NCBI GenBank assembly: GCA_033557675.1
Contig: JAWQRM010000023.1
Span: 1-39,951, forward strand
Length of the DNA: 39,951 nucleotides
From: Coptodactyla brooksi
Lineage: Eukaryota > Arthropoda > Insecta > Coleoptera > Scarabaeidae
Direction: 5' to 3'
The notes beneath the pieces are model-generated. The model did no database searches and was not told where the DNA came from. It was given only the letters and a program-made list of their open reading frames with translations. Positions 12,301-22,465 of the stretch are shown here, piece after piece. Each line of letters starts with the position of its first letter. The stretch's first letter is position 1. The translations under genes were made by a program, and so were the position numbers.

Positions 12301-15300
12301 AAAAATAGCGGTTCATATTATATTTGAAGTATAGGTCAATTTAAAAGAATGTGGAAGCACTTACAAAAGCACTTACAAAATGTATTTAGTGTTTTGATGA
12401 AAGACAGTAATAATAAAACAATTAAATAAATAACTAGATCTATTCTATTATTTCACAAAACCCTTTCCAACAAATGATATATTTCGATTTCAGCAAGAAT
12501 ATTCTATTGATTCTATTAAGATATTTCTAACCATACTGTTGCATTTACTGTCTGTACCATACACATTTTACATCCAGTGTTTATCATTAATAACAAAATA
12601 AAAGTGATAAAGAAAAGTTAATAACTCACATCTTGAATGTTGCACAAAATTCACAGCCATATTAGATGGTACAAATTGTGAAGGTCCATCCTTCTGATTA
12701 TGTTTCTCCCAAAGTAACTTTGATTTTGCCTCCTCTGTAGCTTCAATATTTTTAATTTTGGCCTGAATTCCTAAATCTACTTCTGGAATACCACTCAACA
12801 TTTGATTCGATAACATTTCTTCTGAACGTTTTGTAGATGACTCTCTCAGATGTGACGGCACTGCTTGTAACGCAGCTTCCTCAGGGCTACAGTACTTAAT
12901 CTTTCTTGTATCGTCTCCACTCTGAGAATCCTCATCTGATTTATTTCCTTTTCTTTTTGCTAGTTGCTCTTCTATATACTTCATCATTTCTTCATCTTCA
13001 TCCCTTTTATTAGTTTCAACAGAAAATTGTGTACCTATTCCAGTGTCATACGCATCATCGACTTGTTTCACCTTGCCACTTTTTAATGCTTGCATATTTA
13101 CCATTCCACCTGATTGCACTTTGAATGGATCATCCTAAGAGTTAATCTGACTTAATAGTGACCAATAATGGATGAAATATGAACTTACCACTGCTATTTC
13201 ATCTTCCATGGTGACTTTCTTGCCAAGAGCTAAGCCTACTAAGCTAATACCATTCGGTCTTTCACGTAGTTTTTGAATTTCCTTTAGATTATTTAGCTTT
13301 GACCTTCGAAACAAACAATAATTCGATTATTGATAGAAAAATTCTCGATAGGTTGAAGTTTGTTTTATAATTTTTCTTTTTGCTGGTAGGTTTTTTTTTA
13401 TTATTATCACAATTCAGCAATCTCTCATCGAAAACTCATAGATTCTTAAATCATGTGCAATGACTTATGTGACAGACTGCTAACAATAGCTCTGGCATTT
13501 CTCAGAACACAGATGATAATCTGCATTGTCTTAGATATTATACTTAAGCCAAAGTATAGATATTAATAGATTCGATGGTTAAGCAGAAGTTATATAACTA
13601 CAAATCTCTACCATTTATCATTTATTTTTACAGATTAAATGCAAGTTTTCTGTATATACGCTTTAACGCAGGAAAGTTAACAAGAAATCTGTATGAGAAT
13701 AAATCTAAAATGGGGATGAATGGATAAATTGGTTGTATAATCTGAGGGAAGGCTAATAATGCAATAAAGATATGCACTAGATACATAGAAAACATACAAG
13801 TATTAGTATGAGAGATAGCAGCAACTGAGTATCATTTAACCCTTATACGCCCGCCGTCCCCAAATGAGTATGTTTACTAATTTTATAAGTTTCAAAATTT
13901 GTAGAAAAATTTTATACCATATGAGTCCATTGTCCACATTTGATGCCAGCATTTTTTTTCATATATATCAGTAACACTAATAATATATTTTTTGTGTGTT
14001 TTATTCAATGTCACTATTCTCCAGATAGTCTTGGAAGTCAAAGTTTGTTTCACTTTTCACTCCTCTTTTGTCTTGGGGGTAAATGGATTAATCGAAAAAT
14101 TCTTAAAAGATAGTCCGAGAAGTTTTAAATATTTATATTTAATGTCAACGCTTCTGCGACCAGTGCCTATAATAGATAGATGTGAACCACGTCAAATTGG
14201 TAATACACCGATATTTTATCCACTATTGCAGTGTATAACAAACATGATACGGCTCAAACCGGAAACCTATGTACTATGAATATTTGTGCTTAGACAAACA
14301 ATATAGTAGCATTCAATAAAGAACTGTTTCTTTGCACAATTGACCTGGAGAAAGCTGTCAATAGTCTACCAAGAGATGATTTATACAACTTTCTGCAAAA
14401 AGAGCGTTGCAAAGTCTCTCTATAACAGGATGGAGAATGTGGTATAAGTTGGAAGTAAAATTATGCAGATATACGTAATCAATAGAGGAATACGACAAGA
14501 AAGCATCCTAAACTCACGGCTATTTAGTGCTAATGGATGAAATAGTGAAAGAAGTCAATAATCATGCTCAAGGTTGCATTTAGGGTACTGAAATTTTCAT
14601 CGGATTAACATAAATTAATTTCTTTAGACTGACGTTGTTATTCTCTTTGCCAATGGTAAAAACGAACGGCCCCTGCAATGCATTCTTAATTTACATCTCT
14701 GAAACAGCCTGAAGCATGCTAAGCATGTTAACATGTAAGACGATATCAGTAAGACTACAATCAGGACGTACTGATTAATGTACCTTTTAACTGAGCATGT
14801 GCACTTTGAATACTTTAATTTTCCTAAAATTAATTATATCATTAATTTTAGTAAAAATTAATTGATTCCTTTTAGCAAATTTTATTTAAAAAACAGCCTG
14901 AAGAAAATAGTGCATAATCAACTAAAAGGTACCTGCACAAAAGAGAATAAAGAAGTAGATATTGTAACATCATTTGATTTGTCATTTTTGTATGTGAGGT
15001 TTATTTGGCCGTTCACCGATATTTATTCCACTGTTTGATGCACTATGGTAAAGTGATTGTTCTCAATTATTTAATTTAACAGTGATAAAGTTTAAAACTT
15101 GCAAACATGGTTTCAATTAAACTACACTTAACTAAAACTTAATTGAAAGTTTTTAATTAATTCAATACAATCTTCTTTATTGAAAATTTAATTCAATAAA
15201 GAATTTAATTAAAAAATTTAATTAAATTAAAATTTAACTAACACAATTGGCCCAACATTCAGGCGATCCCGAAGATCGCACGCGAATTAGCAAAACAATC

Positions 15301-18300
15301 ATAGTACGAACAGGATACCGTATGAACCGAGGCAAGCAGATTTCCCGAGAACGTTGACGGCATACATATTCAGCATGTCTGTGTTTACAACCGCCGAGAG
15401 GGTTCAAATTATCAAGTGGTATTGGAGCAGCAATTCTTTGGAAGAAGCGGTAAAATTATTTGCACTTGCGAAAATGGGCCAATTCCATCGCGTCGAACAA
15501 TATTGCGTATTGTCAATGTGTTCAAAAAGATAGGTTATGCGACATGTCGCCAATGCTGCTTGAAAACTTGCAACCCTCAACAACCTCAATTGAAGCCTGA
15601 AAGAGGCAAGGAAAACTGATATCTGCGCATTTGTCACAGTCAGTGAACCTGTCTCAAGCAGACAAATCTCCGAAGAAGTTGGTGTGAGTAGGTACTCACA
15701 CCAATACTACTCCAACAGTCAGGAACATTTTGAAGCACAATAAATTTCGTTGCTTTAAAGTGGGAACTACGCAAGAGATCTTTCCTGAGGATCATATCAG
15801 ACGAATGCAACTTTGTGAAACTATGATAGAGAAAGCAAATGAGAATGAAAATTTCTTAGGAAATATTTTATTTTCGGATGAATCGTATTTTCCCATTATG
15901 GTCATCACAATCCATCTGTTATGCGATATTGGGCTTAGGAAAATAAGTCTAACTGTTGCGACTCGAATGCAGTATCCACAAAAGCTGAACGTTTGGGCTG
16001 ATATTTTAGGTGATTTCATCATTGGACCTTTTTTCATTGATGGAAACCTAAATGCCAACAAATATTTAGAACTATTGCAGAACCAAGTGATTCCTGCTGT
16101 CCGAAACCTCCCACTCGTCTTTGCTGAGGTTTGGTTTCAGCACGACGGTTGTCCTGCTCATAATACGATGAGGGTACGAGAATTTCTGAGAAATACTTTC
16201 CCTGACTTATTATACTAGCTTAGAATAAAAATTATTCAACCTCATCAAACTATTACTCCTGAAATGTTTACTCCAGTTTGTCAAAATTAAGAGGCATCTT
16301 TGAATCTTTCATTTAGTTTTGTTTTTAGATATTAGTATTATTTTATTTTAGAGTGACATTTCATTTTAGTAAGAATGAAGTTTTTGTTTGTCCGTAGAAC
16401 TTAAATGTTCGAAAAGAGATACATAAACATTTGTTTCATGGACTCGCAGTTCTAGCAAAGCATTGCGAAAATACATACATTAGGGAAATAAAACACATGT
16501 AAATGGAGAATTTGAACCTCGCATGCATCCTCCACGACAGAGGACTACATGCTTGCCTCCGTGCCATCTGATCTAATAACAGCATTTTCATTCTATGTAA
16601 ATGTCAATTCTTAACCATGTAAATTTGTCGAAAATTTTGTAATTTGAATATCTCAGTTAGGAGGTGCATTTAGGAAAAATGGACAATGGATTCGGGATCC
16701 TTGACTCAAGGGCTATTGATACATATAAGTTTCATATCTGAATCATGGGGGAAAAATACACAACCTTACCTAGTTAGTTCTTTGTTCATAACTTGGTCAG
16801 CACTGCACCGATTTGGGTGAAATTTTTATGGGGATTATGTATCATACCTTCACATTTGTGTATACAATTTCAGGCTAATATCTCTCATTTTAAGAATGTT
16901 ATTTAAAAAAATCAAAAATTTACAATTCAAAAGTGTAAAGGTGATTTATATCTGCATAACAAATTTAACATTTATTTAAGTTAAATTTTTATCTTATAAC
17001 ACATACAATATTAATATTTAATGTGTCTTCCACAACTTTTGATCAACAGATTAATTCGCTTCCGAAGTGAATCCACCAGTTTCATGAGCTGCTGTACTAT
17101 GACACGCGGTCCCTGGCTTCTTGAATGGTCTTTCTCAGTTGAGCAGCGGTGACATACTGACAGCAATCATGATAGACATCATAAACGAACAGTTCCCATA
17201 AGTTTTCTATTGGAGTAAGATCCAGGGAGCAAGCAAGCCATTCCAAAACCAGGAAGTTGTGATCCGAAAGCCTCTTCTCCGTGCTAGCAGAGGCATGAAC
17301 AGATGCATTGTCATGTATAAAAGACAAATTAGCAGCACGAAAATGGGTAAAATAAGGCAACAAGTCGTCCTTGAGAATATTCTGGAAGCCGATAGAGTTG
17401 ATCCATCTATCTACAAAAGCTAGCTTCGACTTACCAAGCGCCGAAAAAGCTGACCACATCATAATGGAACCACTGCCAAAGTTGCTCTTATAAAAGCAGC
17501 GAGACTCAGTTCAACGATCATACCAGTAATTTGTTAGACCATCGGGACCATTCAAATTAAATTTCTTCTTGTCCGACCAAACAATCTTTAAAATAACAAG
17601 CATTCTTCAAAAGTTTTAATGATAAAGCCAATATGCCGTATGCTACTCCTTACTCCAACTTTGGTGAACATTGGCAAAGTTGACTAGGTCGCGCTGATGA
17701 TCACTCTTAAGTGTGGGAGCCTTGTTCATTTTTTGTAGTGTAAGTTTGGTTCCTCTTTGAGCACTTTCCAAATGGTCATATTTGAGAGATTATGCGCCAA
17801 TTCCCTTTGAATACGTGTTGGAGTATGGTATGTCAGTTTTATCATTAAAACTTAAAAAAAACGTGTCTTATTTTAAAAATTGTTTGATCGGATGAACAGA
17901 AGTTCAATTTGGTTAGTCCCAATGGTCTGATGCATTACTGACATGACCTTCGAAGCAAGCTTCACTACTTTTCTAAACGCAATTTCAGTGGTGATGCTGT
18001 TATGATATAGGCAGCTTTTTTGGTACCTAGGAAGTCGAAGGTAGCTTTTGTAGACGGACGTGTTGTCGGGACAACTCTCCCGACTACCAGAATAACATCC
18101 TCAAGGACAATTTGATGCCTTATTTTAATCATGATCATGTTGCTAATTTGACTTTTATGCAGGACAATGTATCCATTCATGTCTCAGCGAACATGAAGAA
18201 GTGGCTTTTAGATTACAATATCCCGGTATTGGAATGGCCTACTTGTTTTTCTACCGGATCTTAATCCGATAGAAAACTTATGAGGGCTACTCGTTCGCGA

Positions 18301-21300
18301 TGTCTATCGTGATTGCTATCAGTTTGCCACAGCTGCTCAGCTGAGAAAGGCCATTGAAGAAGCCTGGGACTGTGTCACGATACAGCAGCTTATGAAACTG
18401 GTGGATTCACTTCCAAAACAAATTAATCTGTTGATCAAAAGTTATGGAAAACCCATTAAATTATAATGTTATATGTGGTATAATTTAAAAATTTATTGCT
18501 CTTAAATAAATTTTAGGTAACAATAGAAGTAAATCTGCAACTATACCCCTCAAGGGTCAATTCTTGGACCTTTGCTGTTTGTTGTATACATAACTATAAT
18601 AAATTGAAGCCACAACATTGAAAATCAACTAGACATGGATATAAACAAAGCACTGGAAAAGGCAGAAAATTGGTTTCTATGTAACTAACTGGTACTAAAT
18701 ACAGGAAAAACAACACGCATCACTTATAAAGTGGATAGATAGGATACAGCAGATGAACCCGTGAAAATGTTGACTGTAACCTTTGACTCAATTGGAAATA
18801 CCATGTTGAGATTCTCCGTCATAGTCTTGCAAGGTCAACATATGCAATAAAGCAAGTTCTTAGAACAGCAGGCGAAGAAGCTGCAAGAACCACCTACTTT
18901 TCAGGCTTAAGCATTACAAACGGTAACACAATTCATGACCATGATTACAAAACAATGGAACGTGACCTATTACGGGGTCCAATGAGCAGGTTGAAGACCG
19001 CCGACTATATTACTAGAGGCATAGACCTGTACAACAGATGCCCTACATAATGGAAAACAAGCATTAGTTTTGCAGAGCACGTAAAAATCCATCTGACCAA
19101 CCCGTAGACAACAATCAGTAGACAGTAACTAATTTATTCAACTGCTGAATTATAATAACAATTTATTACACATGCGCCAAACAGACAGAAATATCAAAAC
19201 TATAAACCTTTCTTTACAAAACTAGCTTATAAAATGCTGTTCATTACATAACAGCTACCTCTACAATTGTACGTCATTTATACACCATCATCTTCTGTAA
19301 TCACCAGAAGATGATGGCTATCACTAGAAGTGTAAAACTTGTTTGTGGAGGCCGAGGTCAGCTACCACTCGCTACCTGTTGTGAGCCATTTTACGAGCTT
19401 CACAAAAATATTTATTTAAACAAGGTTTATTTATTCGTTAATATTAATTTAGTCTCCTTCAAAGTAGTCCCCATAAGATATAATACACTTGAGCCAGCGC
19501 TTTTCCAATTTTCGAAGCACTTCTGAAACGCAATGTTTGGTATGGCATTTATCTTATTCAGCGATTCTGTCGTCATTAATTTAATCTTGGCAAAACATCG
19601 TCCTTTTCGTCTTCAGGAATGGGGAAAAGTCGGAAAGCACCATGTCGATTCAGAGATTGAAGTATAATAATGAACTTGTCTTTGATAAAAATTTCTTGAA
19701 GAAGCAATGAAGTGTACATAGCTGCATTATCGTGCTAATTATCGTGAGGTACTTCGCCACAAACCCCAGTGTCTTTTTTTTAATTGCTTAACACAAATAT
19801 TTGACTGTACTTATTGACAGTGAACAGTGAAACAGCGAACCGAATCTTTACATTGAATGGAACTTGTCAAACTTTTTCAGATCTTGGCTCTTCATCCATG
19901 GGCCTCTTGGCCCAATGGATGAAGCTTCCATTTCATCCATTGGGCCTTTGTTCCAACGTCATATCTGTTCACTCATATTTTCATAGGTGTAGTTAAGGGG
20001 GGCAAGGGTGGGCACTGCCTACCCTTCAAAACCCATTGCCCACCCTAGAAAAATTTGCAGTATTGAAGAAAATAAACAAATATGCTGTTTTCTTGATAAA
20101 AAAGATTCAATACCAGTCCTTGCAAAATTATTGTATCTTCCCCGAAAATCCCCGTTTGCCAAATCTCATCGAAATTGTCCTAGCCGTTTCCGAAAACATT
20201 AATATTACTTACACAATTACACATAATCTAACACACACGTGAAAGCAAAAAAGTGCAGATAGAATCTAATGCAGCCGAACAATATCGTCTCCCGCTTCAT
20301 CGTCATGCCCGGCGCCCATCGTCGCACTGAGAAGTAATCTCTATGATTAAAAAGGAGTTGCACTGCTTCAATGCGGACCATATGGTATCAATTTTACTTA
20401 AAGCTGTCAGATTTTCATATGGTAATCGCCAAAGATTGTACTACAAAACGCGCATTAATTTTTTCTGTTTTTAATTCCGGTTACTATATAAAAACAGTAT
20501 ATTTGAAGCAAATTTCCTAAATATAAAACGGGTGTACACTCATAAATTGAAAAAATAAAATGCAAAAGTTGTTGTGTATAATATCCACTACCTATTGCTA
20601 AACAATTTTTCCAATCTGTTGATTATATTAGTTTTGCAATTAGTGAAGAACGAACTCGTGTATTTTGGCTAGAAATGCACTGTCATTGAAATGCCACATT
20701 CACCGTCGTTGCTTCTTATCACGCTATGCACGACAAGGATAGAGTTGAAAAGAGAAGAGCCGAAAATAAAGAAGGACTGTGTACTTCGAACATCACTATT
20801 ATAATGGAAAAGCAAAAGGTAAATTACTATAAAAAAATTGTGGAATGAATTTAAAATATGTGCACGAATGATGCAATATATACCTTTATTACAATAATCT
20901 TAAATAATTGTATCGGTATTGTTTATATGTATATATAAACAATGCATTTATTTATGTAGATAAATATTTATATTTATGTCTTGGGCGAGACAGGCCACGA
21001 GTTGAACAAAAGAAAAATTATAAAAATAAAAACAAAGAAATATCGAACGCTATCCACACTTTGCCAACTGCAGCTTAGGGAACAGAAACTGATTTTTACT
21101 ATTGCAGAACGCCAACTTTCATATAAAAAGTAAAGGTGGGCCAGCGGATGTTTGTTTGCTTTAGTATTGATATTAGTGTTATGTTTTCAAACCGAAACTC
21201 GTTCGTTTTCTACACGAGATAATTTTGTAGTAAAATCTTTTTACATCATTTGTGGCAGCATGACAGCAGAACTTGTTTGAAGAAACAAAATGTATGAGGA

Positions 21301-22465
21301 CAGCATAGATAATTTTAAAATTTTCTTTGACTTAAGTTTGTGTGTTTTAAAAACAGAAACGACCAGAGAGATGAAAAGAAACTTTTCATAATATTAATAT
21401 GCATGTTGGTGATGAGCTAGAACAATTCCTCGTATTTATATTTGAAGATAAAAAGAATTTAATACCGCCTCGAAAATATATCAGGTAGCAAAACAAATAT
21501 CCTCGGTATTTCCGAATCTTGAAACTCTATTGAAAATTTTTAACTACCAATTTCTAATTCGTTTGGCGAAAGGTCATTTTCTGCACTGATACATCCCCTT
21601 TATGTCCCTGGTCGACATGCAACTCCCAAAATGTGTCAATTCTACTAAAAAGTTACTTGATCTCTAATCGAATTGAAATCCTGCGGTGGCTGATCAGCTG
21701 GCTGGTTGCCCCCCTAGAAAACCTCCCTAACTACGCCCATGCATATTTTGTCAACACTTATGTCCCGTTTGCGTAGTTTTCGATCGTCATTAACTTCATT
21801 CTGTAACTCCTAAGTAATGCCTATTCAACACTGCTTTTAGTCATACTTCCAGAATATCGGAATAAAGTTTGTTGCCACACACCTCATGCCCAAGACATCC
21901 GAAAAAATTGCTTCCCATGAACCAAATGCCAACATCATCAGTAGCATCTCTAAGAGAGATCCGGAGATTGTCCAGAATCATTTTCTTTACTCTTTCGACG
22001 TTGTCATCAGTCGTTTATATGCTACGTAAGGACTGCATTGCGGCTGGGAACAGCTGCATGACATCCAGCATTAAAATGTTAGCCCGCATTTAAGTATTAG
22101 CTCCTATCATTTCTATAAACAGCTAACATATTAATAGTATTAACAAAAATTACTTTTATGAACAATTAAGTTTTACAAGATTAACAACCATGTGAGAGGG
22201 TCAGCTAGGAATGAGTATTGATTTTCTGTCTGCTTGGCATACGTGTATTAATATGCTTTATACTGGTTTTATCATCAAGTGCATTTTAATTTATTTCTAC
22301 ATATCACGGAATGAATTTTTAGATATAACATTCATACCTGACCATTTCTTCATCTGAATCATCACTATCTTCCGTTTTAATGCGTTGCCTTAAATTTTTC
22401 CGTACTTTCTTTTTGAAGTTTATCTTTCTTTCTTGTTTTACATCTAGCATTTCTTCGTCGCTCAT
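9382..22465 (-). CDS. C9orf78: C9orf78/TLS1-family nuclear protein (HCA59 homologue)
   Basis: Homologue of human C9orf78 (hepatocellular carcinoma-associated antigen 59), a spliceosome-associated nuclear protein related to yeast Tls1. Exons (minus): 22465-22338, 13303-13189, 13134-12630, 9527-9382; total 894 nt, 297 aa (human 289), all phases agree. The start ATG opens a charged N-terminus with a KKKVRK-type basic patch followed by an acidic DSDDSDEE run. The family core LRERPNGIS is encoded by exon 2, and DDPFKVQSGGM opens exon 3 at residue 82. NKRDEDEEMMKYIE lies at about 123-136, the invariant block EMLSNQMLSGIPEVDLGI at 187-204, FVPSNMAVNFVQH at 235-247, and the C-terminal KATDDYHYERFRK. 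Compared with human, the YHEELNAP region after VQHSR is missing at the exon 3/4 junction. Intron 1 is 9,034 bp and intron 3 about 3.1 kb, both swollen by transposons. It is divergent from RanGAP. Confidence 0.93.
9530..11230. other. C9orf78 intron 3, 3' part: nothing recognised
   Basis: AT-rich intronic DNA. Short open frames at 10466-10654 and 10850-11101 match nothing I recognise and have no supporting context. Confidence 0.5.
11235..11290. repeat. 19-bp inverted repeat with 18-nt loop
   Basis: Arms at 11235-11253 and 11272-11290 pair with two mismatches out of 19 (core TAGGTCGCTTT / AAAGCGACCTA). It lies about 190 bp upstream of the piggyBac remnant, so it could be a subterminal repeat of that element or an unrelated foldback. 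Confidence 0.75.
11480..12310 (+). mobile_element. piggyBac transposase remnant with large internal deletion
   Basis: The plus strand reads an acidic N-terminus (SESDDEDYIPSLNDRLEQ), then SKEQINWSRTPT, NIMPQR and FRNEMVDIIVRYINRKAI, the usual start of a piggyBac DDE domain. It then jumps at about 11885-11895 directly to EIVEYYNKIKTGADTMDQML, a block that in full piggyBac proteins lies far downstream near the last catalytic Asp. A degenerate tail with PSTSQQ follows, where the Cys-rich end is lost. The central catalytic part is absent and there are several stops. The terminal inverted repeats and TTAA duplication were not identified with confidence. It sits in intron 3 of C9orf78, opposite in strand. 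Confidence 0.75.
13310..14320. other. C9orf78 intron 1, exon-2-proximal part: nothing recognised
   Basis: AT-rich DNA with no recognisable coding homology. The open frame at 13992-14279 has no known motif. Confidence 0.45.
14320..14800 (+). mobile_element. LINE reverse-transcriptase remnant (RTE-like)
   Basis: The plus strand reads CTIDLEKAVNSLPRDDLYNFLQK (compare the RT block A form DLEKAYDRVPR..LW..L), then in other frames RNQ..ERF-like residues and MDEIVKEVNNHAQG-like residues, which follow RQGSILSP in such elements. The YADD region is unreadable. Frameshifts and stops throughout; long dead. Confidence 0.6.
15173..15203. repeat. 12-bp perfect inverted repeat in AT-rich tract
   Basis: TTCTTTATTGAA (15173-15184) and its exact complement (15192-15203) with a 7-nt loop, just before the DUF4817-type element. 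Confidence 0.8.
15240..16450 (+). mobile_element. IS630/Tc1-mariner-type element (DUF4817 + DDE_3 transposase), copy 1
   Basis: The transposase starts at the ATG at 15375 with FTTAERVQIIKWYW (DUF4817-like helix-turn-helix). It shifts frame near 15460 into PIPSRRTILRIVNVFKK, then continues through NILFSDESYF (first catalytic Asp), KLNVWADILGDFI.GPFFIDGNLNANKYLELLQ, and VWFQHDGCPAHNTM (second Asp). The last part is deleted: after FPDLLY it jumps to LRIKIIQPHQTITPEM, losing the third acidic residue and about 45 codons. The trailing UTR (to about 16450) matches the 3' end at 36790-36930. Multiple lesions; inactive. Same family as copies at 23490-24403 and 33370-36990. Confidence 0.85.
16501..16575 (-). 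repeat. tRNA-like sequence, probable SINE head
   Basis: On the minus strand an A-box-like TGGCACGGAGG (16566-16556) and a B-box-like GGTTCAAATTC (16518-16508) flank an anticodon-arm hairpin with a 5-bp stem (TCCTC/GAGGA) and a 7-nt loop. The base before the would-be anticodon TCG is G instead of the near-invariant T, and no acceptor stem pairs, so a functional tRNA gene is unlikely. Confidence 0.45.
16990..17830 (-). mobile_element. Tc1-like transposase remnant, copy A
   Basis: Minus-strand translation gives TRIQRELAHNLSNMTIWKVLKEE (second helix-turn-helix), DKKKFNLNGPDGLTNYWYDR, then the open frame 17462-17097 with SIMMWSAFSALGKSKLAFVDRW, LSFIHDNASVHAS (catalytic Asp) and LEWLACSLDLTPIENLWE (catalytic Glu in NLWE). 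The first half is broken by frameshifts. The upstream HTH and the ends were not located; 16620-16990 may be its 3' UTR. It forms a head-to-head pair with copy B. Confidence 0.8.
17826..18530 (+). mobile_element. Tc1-like transposase remnant, copy B
   Basis: The plus strand reads SDEQKFNLVSPNGLMHY, then AAFLVPRKSKVAFVDG, DLNPIENL, and ends with VTIQQLMKLVDSLPKQINLL. It aligns with copy A from the KIVWSDEKKF block to the end of the protein and into the 3' UTR, but carries more stops. It is 5' truncated exactly where copy A's N-terminal half begins. Confidence 0.75.
18540..19110 (+). mobile_element. LINE reverse-transcriptase remnant (CR1/jockey-like)
   Basis: The plus strand opens with PQGSILGPLLFVVYI (18548-18592), the classic RT motif, then MDINKALEKAENWF and LVLNTGKTTRITYKVDR, as in CR1/jockey-type elements (..WF..N.L.LN..KT). 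The YADD box in between is deleted. Stops follow. It abuts the end of Tc1-like copy B. Confidence 0.75.
19285..19317. repeat. 13-bp perfect hairpin, 7-nt loop
   Basis: CCATCATCTTCTG (19285-19297) and its exact complement (19305-19317) around TAATCAC. Confidence 0.9.
19890..19946. repeat. Triplicated 15-mer in alternating orientation
   Basis: TTCATCCATGGGCC at 19891-19904, its complement with one extra base at 19909-19923, then TTCATCCATTGGGCC at 19932-19946. The last two arms pair perfectly over 15 bp around an 8-nt loop. It lies inside the mariner frame. Confidence 0.9.
19982..21741 (+). mobile_element. hAT-like transposon, degenerate, with intact ends and 8-bp target duplication
   Basis: The insert is bounded by CATATTTT on both sides (19974-19981 and 21742-21749), an exact 8-bp duplication as hAT elements make. 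Its ends are inverted repeats: left CATAGGTGTAGTTAAGGGGG, right complement CATGGGCGTAGTTAGGGAGG, 16 of 20 identical. Near the right end the plus strand reads VFPNLETLLKIF, then, in another frame, PISNSFGERSFSAL (21547-21588), matching the hAT C-terminal dimerisation region (..LTLPVS.AS.ERSFS.LK). The rest of the transposase is unreadable. ZMYM1-like hAT elements have similar ends; that subfamily is a guess. Confidence 0.85.

Larger units (their letters stand above)
19385..22110 (-). mobile_element. mariner transposase remnant, split by a hAT-like insertion
   Basis: Reading the minus strand, the first half (22060-21750) gives DDNVERVKKMILDNLRISLRD, then in another frame FSDVLGMRCVATNFIP and LQNEVNDDRKLRKRDISVDK, the mariner HTH-to-first-DDE segment. 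The protein resumes at 19973 with YDVGTKAQWMKWK and ends through HHDNA-like NDNAAMYTSLLLQEI, TTESLNKINAIPNIAFQKCFENW and a GDYFEGD-like end. Between the halves lies a 1,760-bp foreign insert. Many stops; inactive. Mariner of the type found next to SETMAR-like proteins. Confidence 0.85.

Noticed and set aside
13837..13860. piggyBac terminus (TTTAACCCTTATACG resembles TTAA plus CCCT)
   Set aside because: No matching inverted end followed by TTAA could be found on either side, so the resemblance is too short.
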